Below, one piece after another: positions 5,873 to 10,805 of a stretch of DNA of 10,805 nucleotides. The DNA comes from Burkholderiaceae bacterium (GTDB lineage: Bacteria; Pseudomonadota; Gammaproteobacteria; Burkholderiales; Burkholderiaceae_C), in NCBI GenBank assembly GCA_025458585.1, contig JALOSD010000121.1:1-10805 (forward strand), given 5' to 3'. Positions within the stretch are counted from its first letter, which is position 1. The number at the start of each line of letters is the position of its first letter. The translations under genes were made by a program, and so were the position numbers. The notes under the pieces were generated by a model. The model was not told the origin of the DNA and made no database searches. It worked only from the letters and a program-made list of their open reading frames with translations.

Positions 5873-5901
5873 TCCGAGCAATCGAGGTCAAGGAGAAGAC
5901 C

Positions 5902-6015
5902 ATGAAAGTCGCCGCATCAGTCAAGAAGATGTGCCGCAACTGCAAGATCATCCGGCGCCACGGCGTGGTGCGCGTGATCTGCACCGACCCGCGCCACAAG
6001 CAGCGCCAAGGCTGA
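5902..6015 (+). CDS. rpmJ: 50S ribosomal protein L36
   Basis: L36 is the smallest 50S protein and stabilises 23S rRNA tertiary structure. This 37-residue frame translates as MKVAASVKKMCRNCKIIRRH, then GVVRVICTDPRHKQRQG. It has the zinc-ribbon ligands Cys11, Cys14, Cys27 and His32 in the C-x2-C-x12-C-x4-H pattern, so this is the zinc-binding form. AAGGAGAAG (5890-5898) is a strong ribosome binding site just ahead of the ATG. It lies 29 nt after infA and 17 nt before rpsM. Confidence 0.97.
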   Translation: MKVAASVKKMCRNCKIIRRHGVVRVICTDPRHKQRQG

Positions 6016-6032
6016 AGGACAGAGGACATCCC

Positions 6033-6398
6033 ATGGCACGCATCGCCGGCATCAACATTCCGCCGCACAAGCACGCCGAGATCGGCCTGACGTCGATCTA
6101 CGGCATCGGCCGCACGACGGCGCAGAAGATCTGCGCCGCGGTCGGCATCCCGTACTCGAAGAAGATCAAGGATCTCAACGACACCGACCTCGAGAAGATC
6201 CGCGAGGAGATCGGCAGGCTGACGATCGAGGGCGACCTGCGCCGCGAGATGTCGATGAACATCAAGCGGCTGATGGACCTCGGCTGCTATCGCGGCATGC
6301 GCCACCGCCGCGGCCTGCCGGTGCGCGGCCAGCGCACGAAGACGAACGCGCGCACCCGCAAGGGCCCCCGCAAGTCGGGCGCGCTGGTCAAGAAGTGA
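6033..6398 (+). CDS. rpsM: 30S ribosomal protein S13
   Basis: S13 is in the 30S head and forms intersubunit bridges with L5 and contacts with P-site tRNA. The 121-residue product starts MARIAGINIPPHKHAEIGLT, followed by the helix-hairpin-helix part SIYGIGRTTAQKIC, then CYRGMRHRRGLPVRGQRTKT and the basic tail NARTRKGPRK. It matches the E. coli length (118) closely. AGAGGA (6021-6026) gives good spacing to the ATG at 6033. In E. coli the S4 repressor pseudoknot lies upstream of rpsM; here only 17 nt separate it from rpmJ, which leaves no room for such a leader. Confidence 0.98.
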   Translation: MARIAGINIPPHKHAEIGLTSIYGIGRTTAQKICAAVGIPYSKKIKDLNDTDLEKIREEIGRLTIEGDLRREMSMNIKRLMDLGCYRGMRHRRGLPVRGQRTKTNARTRKGPRKSGALVKK

Positions 6399-6433
6399 CC
6401 GCCCGCGGCCGCAGCGACTGAAGGAAACGAGAG

Positions 6434-6838
6434 ATGGCAAAGGCACCGACCAACACCGCCGCGCAGCGCGTGCGCAAGAAGACCCGCAAGAACATCGCGG
6501 ACGGGATCGCGCACGTGCACGCGTCGTTCAACAACACGATCATCACGATCACCGACCGCCAGGGTGGCGCGATCGCGTGGGCGTCGAGCGGCGGCCAGGG
6601 CTTCAAGGGCTCGCGCAAGAGCACGCCGTTCGCGGCGCAGGTCGCGGCCGAGAACGCCGGGCGCGCCGCGCAGGAGCAGGGCATCAAGAATCTCGACGTG
6701 CGCATCAAGGGCCCCGGCCCCGGGCGCGAGTCGTCGGTGCGCGCGCTGGCCTCGCTCGGCATCCGCATCAACTCGATCTCCGACGTGACGCCGGTGCCGC
6801 ACAACGGCTGCCGGCCGCAGAAGCGCCGCCGCATCTGA
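6434..6838 (+). CDS. rpsK: 30S ribosomal protein S11
   Basis: S11 binds the platform of the 30S subunit beside the mRNA exit region. The 134-residue product starts MAKAPTNTAAQRVRKKTRKN. It continues with GIAHVHASFNNTIITITDRQ, GFKGSRKSTPFAAQVAAENA, KGPGPGRESSVRALASLGI and the invariant end DVTPVPHNGCRPQKRRRI. It is slightly longer than E. coli S11 (129) at the N-terminus, as in other betaproteobacteria. AAGGA (6421-6425) precedes the ATG. A 162-nt structured spacer follows before rpsD. Confidence 0.98.
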   Translation: MAKAPTNTAAQRVRKKTRKNIADGIAHVHASFNNTIITITDRQGGAIAWASSGGQGFKGSRKSTPFAAQVAAENAGRAAQEQGIKNLDVRIKGPGPGRESSVRALASLGIRINSISDVTPVPHNGCRPQKRRRI

Positions 6839-6853
6839 GGCCGGCGTTAGCCC

Positions 6854-6885
6854 GCGCCCGTGCCGCCTTCGGGCGGCATGGGTGC
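6854..6885 (+). promoter_or_regulatory. Strong hairpin with UUCG tetraloop, rpsK-rpsD spacer
   Basis: The bases 6854-6867 pair with 6872-6885 to give a 14-bp stem (two G-U pairs) closed by a C(UUCG)G tetraloop, an exceptionally stable motif. It starts 15 nt after the rpsK stop. Only TTG follows, so there is no T-run and it is unlikely to be a full intrinsic terminator. mRNA 3'-end protection, a processing site, partial attenuation, or part of a protein-binding leader for rpsD are possible; the sequence does not choose between them. Confidence 0.6.
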
Positions 6886-6954
6886 TTGAACGACGCCGCA
6901 AGGCACTGACGAAGACCACCGTCCGAGCGCCCATAACAACATCCGCCGGACTCG

Positions 6955-6977
6955 CGCGGACCGTGCCCCGGTCCGCG
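6955..6977 (+). promoter_or_regulatory. Perfect 9-bp hairpin just upstream of rpsD ribosome binding site
   Basis: CGCGGACCG (6955-6963) and CGGTCCGCG (6969-6977) are exact inverted repeats around a 5-nt loop TGCCC. The stem ends 12 nt before the AAGGA of rpsD (6990-6994). Together with the 6854-6885 hairpin it makes the rpsK-rpsD spacer the most structured stretch near any start codon in this window. A role in translational control of S4 is an inference from position and from S4 being the known alpha-operon repressor in E. coli. Confidence 0.5.
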
Positions 6978-7000
6978 TCAGCTTGAAAGAAGGATTCAAC

Positions 7001-7624
7001 GTGGCACGTTATCTCGGCCCCAAGGCCAAACTCTCCCGCCGTGAAGGCACCGACCTCTTCCTGAAGAGCGCGCGTCGTCCGATCGCCGACAAGGCGAAGT
7101 TCGACAGCAAGCCCGGGCAGCACGGCCGCACGAGCGGCTCGCGCACCAGCGACTACGGCGTGCAGCTGCGCGAGAAGCAGAAGGTCAAGCGCATGTACGG
7201 CATCCTCGAGCGCCAGTTCCGCCGCTACTTCGCCGAGGCTGAGCGCCGCAAGGGCAACACCGGCTCGAACCTGCTGTCGCTGCTCGAGTCGCGGCTCGAC
7301 AACGTCGCCTACCGCATGGGCTTCGGCTCGACCCGCGCCGAGGCGCGCCAGCTCGTCTCGCACAAGGCGATCACGGTCAACGGCCAGGTGGTGAACATCG
7401 CGTCGTTCCTCGTCAAGCCGGGCGACGTGGTCGCGGTGCGCGAGGGCGCGAAGAAGCAGCTGCGCATCCAGGACGCGCTCAAGCTCGCCGAATCGTCGGG
7501 CCTGCCCGAGTGGGTGTCGGTCGACAGCGCGAAGATGGAAGGCACCTTCAAGAAGGTGCCGGACCGCGACCAGTTCGGCGCCGAGATCAACGAGTCGCTG
7601 ATCGTCGAGTTGTACTCGCGCTGA
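7001..7624 (+). CDS. rpsD: 30S ribosomal protein S4
   Basis: S4 nucleates assembly of the 30S 5' domain and, in E. coli, represses the alpha operon. The GTG at 7001 gives MARYLGPKAKLSRREGTDLF and 207 residues, matching E. coli S4 (206). AAGGA (6990-6994) supports it over the TTG at 6983, which would fall on the binding site. The core has KPGQHGR, SDYGVQLREKQKVKRMYGIL and the S4 RNA-binding domain SRLDNVAYRMGFGSTRAEAR, then LVSHKAITVNGQVVNIASF, and ends INESLIVELYSR. The N-terminal region has no cysteine pair, so this is the zinc-free form. It is preceded by an unusually long structured spacer. Confidence 0.98.
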   Translation: MARYLGPKAKLSRREGTDLFLKSARRPIADKAKFDSKPGQHGRTSGSRTSDYGVQLREKQKVKRMYGILERQFRRYFAEAERRKGNTGSNLLSLLESRLDNVAYRMGFGSTRAEARQLVSHKAITVNGQVVNIASFLVKPGDVVAVREGAKKQLRIQDALKLAESSGLPEWVSVDSAKMEGTFKKVPDRDQFGAEINESLIVELYSR

Positions 7625-7638
7625 GCGCGAGTGCTGCC

Positions 7639-7706
7639 GGCGGCCGCTCGCGGCTGCCCGAGATGCCCTGTCCGCCGGGCGCGGGGCTTCCGACCCACCG
7701 CCCGGC
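7639..7706 (+). promoter_or_regulatory. Two hairpins in the rpsD-rpoA spacer
   Basis: The 140-nt gap after rpsD holds two inverted repeats. The first pairs 7639-7646 with 7651-7658 (8 bp, one G-U, CTCG loop). The second has a perfect 8-bp outer stem GCCGGGCG/CGCCCGGC (7674-7681 with 7699-7706), and its interior can add three G-C pairs (7684-7686 with 7694-7696). No T-run follows. The remaining bases (7707-7764) contain no clear promoter; the rpoA ribosome binding site GAGAGGA is at 7748-7754. A transcript-processing or stability role is plausible but unproven. Confidence 0.45.
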
Positions 7707-7764
7707 ACGGTCCATCAGCCTTATCGGTGTAACGAGCCGAGGGTATTGAGAGGAACACGAGTCC

Positions 7765-8760
7765 ATGCAAACCAATCTGCTGAAGCCCAAAGCCATCCAC
7801 GTCGAGCCGCTGGGCGGCCCCGGCCACCGCGCCAAGGTCACGCTCGAGCCGTTCGAGCGCGGCTACGGCCACACGCTGGGCAACGCGCTGCGCCGCGTGC
7901 TGCTGTCGTCGATGGTGGGCTACGCGCCGACCGAGGTGACGATCGCAGGCGTGCTGCACGAGTACTCGACGATCGACGGCGTGCAGGAGGACGTCGTGCA
8001 CATCATGCTCAACCTGAAGGGCGTGGTGTTCCGGCTGCACAACCGCGAGGAGGTCACGCTCGTGCTGCGCAAGGAGGGCGAGGGCGCGGTGACCGCCGGC
8101 GACATCCAGTGCCCGCACGACGTCGAGATCGTCAACCCCGAGCACGTCATCGCGCACCTCGCGCATGGCGGCAAGCTCGACATGCAGATCAAGGTGGAGA
8201 AGGGCCGCGGCTACGTGCCCGGCAACCTGCGCCGCTACGGCGACGAGCCGACGAAGTCGATCGGGCGCATCGTGCTCGACGCCTCGTTCTCGCCGGTCAA
8301 GCGCGTCAGCTACGCGGTCGAGAACGCGCGTGTCGAGCAGCGCACCGACCTCGACAAGCTCGTGATGGAGATCGAGACCAACGGCGCGATCAGCCCCGAG
8401 GAGGCGATCCGTGCGTCGGCCAAGATCCTGGTCGAGCAGATCGCCGTGTTCGCGCAGATCGACGTCGGCGCCGAGGAGGGCCTGTTCCAGCCGCAGCAGC
8501 GCCAGGCGGCCCACTTCGACCCGATCCTGCTGCGCCCGGTCGACGAGCTCGAGCTCACGGTGCGTTCGGCCAACTGCCTGAAGGCCGAGAACATCTACTA
8601 CATCGGCGACCTCATCCAGCGCACCGAGACCGAGCTGCTGAAGACGCCCAACCTCGGCCGCAAGTCGCTCAACGAGATCAAGGAAGTGCTGGCCTCGCGC
8701 GGTCTCACGCTCGGCTCGCGCCTCGAGAACTGGCCGCCGCAGGGTCTCGACAAACGCTGA
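7765..8760 (+). CDS. rpoA: DNA-directed RNA polymerase alpha subunit
   Basis: RpoA dimerises to nucleate RNA polymerase assembly and contacts UP-element DNA and activators through its C-terminal domain. The 331-residue product has the usual length. The N-terminal domain includes FERGYGHTLGNALRRVLLSS (about 31-50), GVLHEYSTIDGVQEDV, GRGYVPGNLRR and RVEQRTDLDKLVMEIETNG. A linker leads to FDPILLRPVDELELTVRSAN and the C-terminal domain with LLKTPNLGRKSLNEIKEVLA and RLENWPP. Arg267 and Asn270 correspond to E. coli R265 and N268, which contact DNA. GAGAGGA (7748-7754) precedes the ATG. It is co-located with rpsD and rplQ in standard alpha-operon order. Confidence 0.98.
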   Translation: MQTNLLKPKAIHVEPLGGPGHRAKVTLEPFERGYGHTLGNALRRVLLSSMVGYAPTEVTIAGVLHEYSTIDGVQEDVVHIMLNLKGVVFRLHNREEVTLVLRKEGEGAVTAGDIQCPHDVEIVNPEHVIAHLAHGGKLDMQIKVEKGRGYVPGNLRRYGDEPTKSIGRIVLDASFSPVKRVSYAVENARVEQRTDLDKLVMEIETNGAISPEEAIRASAKILVEQIAVFAQIDVGAEEGLFQPQQRQAAHFDPILLRPVDELELTVRSANCLKAENIYYIGDLIQRTETELLKTPNLGRKSLNEIKEVLASRGLTLGSRLENWPPQGLDKR

Positions 8761-8761
8761 C

Positions 8762-8812
8762 CCGGCCAACGCAGCCGGCGTGCAACCCCCGGTACCTGAT
8801 CCGGCCGGGGTT
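8762..8812 (+). promoter_or_regulatory. Hairpins in the rpoA-rplQ spacer
   Basis: Directly after the rpoA stop, CCGGC (8762-8766) can pair with GCCGG (8774-8778). A longer stem AACCCC/GGGGTT plus two G-C pairs with one bulged C (8784-8792 with 8805-8812) lies immediately before the rplQ ribosome binding site (8817-8829). No T-run follows. This third structured spacer in the alpha operon is weaker than those around rpsD. Confidence 0.35.
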
Positions 8813-8833
8813 CAATAAGGAAAGGAAAGCACC

Positions 8834-9232
8834 ATGCGTCACCGCCACGGACTTCGCAAACTCAACCGCACCAGCGAGCATCGCCAGGCGATGCTGCGCA
8901 ACATGTGCGTGTCGCTGCTGCGCCACGAAGCCATCAAGACCACGCTGCCGAAGGCGAAGGAGCTGCGCCGGGTCGTCGAGCCGTTGATCACGCTCGGCAA
9001 GCAGCCGACGCTGGCCAACCGGCGCCTCGCGTTCTCGCGCCTGCGCGACCGCGACGTCGTGAGCAAGCTGTTCGCCGAGCTCGGCCCGCGCTACCTGGCG
9101 CGCCCGGGCGGCTACACGCGCATCCTGAAGATGGGCTTCCGCGTCGGCGACAACGCGCCGATGGCGTTCGTCGAGCTCGTGGACCGCCCCGAGCCGGCGG
9201 CCGAGGCTGCGCCTGGCGAGGCGCGCGCCTGA
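8834..9232 (+). CDS. rplQ: 50S ribosomal protein L17
   Basis: L17 lies near the peptide exit tunnel of the 50S subunit. The 132-residue product starts MRHRHGLRKLNRTSEHRQAM. It contains HEAIKTTLPKAKELRRVVEP (about 36-55), ANRRLAFSRLRDRDVVSKLF, and the conserved GGYTRILKMGFRVGDNAPMA. It ends in an Ala/Glu-rich tail after VELVDRPE. Length and blocks are normal. AAAGGAAAG (8821-8829) precedes the ATG. It is the last gene of the alpha operon; no strong terminator separates it from the tRNA gene. Confidence 0.98.
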   Translation: MRHRHGLRKLNRTSEHRQAMLRNMCVSLLRHEAIKTTLPKAKELRRVVEPLITLGKQPTLANRRLAFSRLRDRDVVSKLFAELGPRYLARPGGYTRILKMGFRVGDNAPMAFVELVDRPEPAAEAAPGEARA

Positions 9233-9255
9233 CCTGCGCGGGCCTTCGCGTTTGT

Positions 9256-9264
9256 TGCTATACT
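9256..9264 (+). promoter_or_regulatory. Extended -10 promoter for tRNA-fMet
   Basis: TGC-TATACT (9256-9264) is a TGn extended -10 element with five of six bases matching TATAAT. It is set in a short AT-richer patch between rplQ and the tRNA. No convincing -35 hexamer lies 16-18 nt upstream (GC-only bases there), which fits an extended -10 promoter. Transcription would start near 9271, about six bases before the mature tRNA 5' end. Confidence 0.55.
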
Positions 9265-9276
9265 TCGAAATTCGAT

Positions 9277-9353
<77 letters not shown>

Positions 9354-9362
9354 AACATTCGC

Positions 9363-9400
9363 ACAGGCCCCGCGCTCACCGCCCGGGGCCTGTTTTGTTT
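9363..9400 (+). terminator. Rho-independent terminator after tRNA-fMet
   Basis: ACAGGCCCCG (9363-9372) pairs perfectly with CGGGGCCTGT (9384-9393) around an 11-nt loop, followed by TTTTGTTT (9393-9400). It lies 10 nt after the tRNA CCA and is the only textbook intrinsic terminator in the window. It would end the tRNA transcript and any read-through from the alpha operon, separating both from yajC-secD. Confidence 0.92.
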
Positions 9401-9431
9401 CCGCCCGGCGGAACCGGATTGCGCTGACTCC

Positions 9432-9437
9432 TAGAAT
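9432..9437 (+). promoter_or_regulatory. Possible -10 element for yajC-secD
   Basis: TAGAAT (9432-9437, five of six matches to TATAAT) lies in a small AT-rich patch after the terminator and about 70 nt before the yajC start. No good -35 hexamer is found at normal spacing, so the call depends on the -10 and on the need for a promoter downstream of a strong terminator. Confidence 0.4.
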
Positions 9438-9506
9438 TTCACGCTCGCGTCGCGGCCCCGCGCGACGCTTCGATTGTCCCCACCGCACCTGTCCGAGGAT
9501 GCTTCC

Positions 9507-9830
9507 GTGCTGATCTCCCATGCCTACGCCCAGGCCGCTCCGGCGGCCACCGGCGGCACCGACTCGCTGCTGAGCCTGCTGCCGCTCGTGCTGATGTTCG
9601 TCGTGCTGTACTTCATCATGATCCGCCCGCAGATGAAGCGCCAGAAGGAGCACAAGGCGATGGTCGAGGCGCTGGCCAAGGGTGACGAGGTCGTCACCGC
9701 CGGCGGCCTGGCCGGGCGCATCAGCAAGCTCGGTGACAGCTACCTCGGGGTCGAGGTCGCCGACGGCGTCGAGGTCCAGGTGCAGCGCAACGCCGTGGCA
9801 CAGGTGCTGCCGAAGGGCACGCTGAAGTGA
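9507..9830 (+). CDS. yajC: Preprotein translocase accessory subunit YajC
   Basis: YajC is a small single-span inner-membrane protein that associates with SecD-SecF and the SecYEG translocon. GTG at 9507 gives MLISHAYAQAAPAATGG and 107 residues, with GAGGA (9495-9499) 7 nt upstream; this fits the family better than the longer frame open from 9474. A hydrophobic segment LLSLLPLVLMFVVLYFIMI (about 19-37) is followed by the signature RPQMKRQKEH, then ALAKGDEVVTAGGLAGRIS and the end VAQVLPKGTLK. It is followed after 82 nt by secD, the usual order. Confidence 0.96.
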   Translation: MLISHAYAQAAPAATGGTDSLLSLLPLVLMFVVLYFIMIRPQMKRQKEHKAMVEALAKGDEVVTAGGLAGRISKLGDSYLGVEVADGVEVQVQRNAVAQVLPKGTLK

Positions 9831-9912
9831 GGACCCCCGCGCGCCGCGCGGCCGCCCGGGCCGCGGTGGCACGCTTCGCCCCGGCCTGCGGCCGCGGCGC
9901 AAGGACATCTCG

Positions 9913-10805
9913 ATGAACCGCTACCCGTGGTGGAAATACGCGATCCTCGCGGTCGCGCTCGTCGTCGGCTTCCTCTACACGCTGCCGAACTTCTTCGGCG
10001 AGGCGCCGGCGGTGCAGGTCTCGAGCGCGAAGCCCACGGTGCGCGTCGAGGCGGCGCTCGTCGACCGCGTACGCGACGCGCTGAAGGCCGCCTCGATCGA
10101 GGCCGACTTCGTGCAACTGGAGGGCACGTCGGTGCGCGCGCGCTTCGCCGACACCGACACGCAGATCCGCGCCAAGGACGTGATCGCGCAGGCGCTGAAC
10201 CCCGACGCGTCCGACCCCTCGTACATCGTCGCGCTCAACCTCGTGAGCCGCTCGCCGGCGTGGCTGTCGTCGATCCGCGCATTGCCGATGTACCTCGGCC
10301 TCGACCTGCGTGGCGGCGTGCACTTCCTGATGCAGGTCGACATGCAGGCGGCGCTGACCAAGCGTGCCGAGTCACTCGCCGGCGACGCGCGCACGCTCAT
10401 GCGCGAGCGCAACATCCGCCACGGCGGCGTCTCGCGCGAGGGCCAGACGGTCGAGGTGCGCTTCCGCGACGCCGAGACGCGCGCCGCGGCACGCACGCTG
10501 CTCGGCGACCAGCTAGCCGACCTGCTGTGGACCGAGGCCGGCACGGGCGACGATCTGCGCCTCGTCGGCACGCTGCGCCCCGAGGCGGCGCGCGCCGTAC
10601 AGGACGCTGCGCTGAAGCAGAACATCACGACGCTGCACAACCGTGTCAACGAGCTCGGCGTGGCCGAGCCGGTGATCCAGCAGCAGGGCGTCGACCGCGT
10701 CGTCGTGCAGCTGCCCGGCGTGCAGGACACCGCGAAGGCGAAGGACATCATCGGCCGCACCGCGACGCTCGAGGTGCGGCTCGTCGACGACAGCGCCGAG
10801 GCCGC
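9913..10805 (+). CDS. secD: Protein translocase subunit SecD, N-terminal part
   Basis: SecD works with SecF to drive late steps of protein export with the proton-motive force. The first 297 codons are visible before the window edge; the family has about 615-630. ATG at 9913 gives MNRYPWWKYAILAVALVVGF, the first transmembrane helix (about 8-25), then LPNFFGEAPAVQVSS. The hallmark GLDLRGGVHFLMQVD is at about 129-143. The periplasmic P1 region follows with NIRHGGVSREGQ, QNITTLHNRVNELGVAEP and VVVQLPGVQDTAKAKDIIG. AAGGA (9901-9905) precedes the start. A secF gene would be expected beyond the window. No abnormality is visible in this part. Confidence 0.97.
   Translation, partial: MNRYPWWKYAILAVALVVGFLYTLPNFFGEAPAVQVSSAKPTVRVEAALVDRVRDALKAASIEADFVQLEGTSVRARFADTDTQIRAKDVIAQALNPDASDPSYIVALNLVSRSPAWLSSIRALPMYLGLDLRGGVHFLMQVDMQAALTKRAESLAGDARTLMRERNIRHGGVSREGQTVEVRFRDAETRAAARTLLGDQLADLLWTEAGTGDDLRLVGTLRPEAARAVQDAALKQNITTLHNRVNELGVAEPVIQQQGVDRVVVQLPGVQDTAKAKDIIGRTATLEVRLVDDSAEA

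Noticed and set aside
3956..5881. Very long open frame on the - strand (about 640 codons) opposite rplO, secY and infA
   Set aside because: It lies antisense to certain genes in GC-rich DNA with strong third-position G/C bias, which suppresses stops. The translation is a low-complexity His/Asp/Arg/Ala-rich string with no recognisable domain.
7746..8987. A 413-codon + strand frame overlapping rpoA and the rplQ start
   Set aside because: It is the alternate frame of rpoA, Arg/Ala/Asp-rich and without domains; rpoA itself is unmistakable.
9236..9257. Short stem GCGCG/CGCGT followed by TTTGTTG after rplQ as the alpha operon terminator
   Set aside because: The stem has only five pairs including a G-T wobble, and the region overlaps the tRNA promoter; the terminator at 9363-9400 is far stronger.

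Overview
The window reads as the spc and alpha ribosomal-protein operons of a GC-rich betaproteobacterium, most likely Burkholderiales of the Rubrivivax/Leptothrix/Comamonadaceae kind. That placement is inferred from the wording of the ribosomal proteins (for example the 37-residue L36 and the 107-residue YajC), the strong G/C third-position bias and a GC-rich hairpin repeat of a type I recall from these genomes. It was not tested by any search. All genes are on the + strand.

Layout. 1-117 is the 3' end of a peroxiredoxin gene. A good sigma70-type promoter (136-165) and a structured leader of about 170 nt follow. The spc operon comes next: rplN, rplX, rplE, rpsN, rpsH, rplF, rplR, rpsE, rpmD, rplO, secY. 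A two-hairpin repeat-like element (about 5578-5649) separates secY from infA, which is followed by rpmJ and the alpha operon (rpsM, rpsK, rpsD, rpoA, rplQ). Most junctions up to rpsK are tight, but the rpsK-rpsD, rpsD-rpoA and rpoA-rplQ spacers (162, 140 and 73 nt) hold strong hairpins. After rplQ come an initiator tRNA-fMet with its own extended -10 promoter, a clear rho-independent terminator (9363-9400), and a Sec accessory cluster, yajC and secD, with secD running off the right edge.

How the genes work together. The ribosomal proteins build both subunits. IF-1 and tRNA-fMet serve translation initiation, RpoA is the RNA polymerase alpha subunit, and SecY, YajC and SecD belong to the inner-membrane protein export machinery.

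The most surprising content is two internal in-frame losses in proteins that are normally indispensable and nearly invariant in length. L14 lacks 27 family residues, replaced by one Asn (96 instead of about 122 residues). SecY lacks about 70 residues covering the end of TM8, the cytoplasmic C5 loop and TM9 (366 instead of about 436). All other complete genes here are full length. Whether these are true deletions, a mixed or mis-assembled consensus, or an altered sequence cannot be decided from the sequence alone. Apart from these and the spacer structures the region is ordinary; I see no evidence of a new defence, mobile or biosynthetic system.
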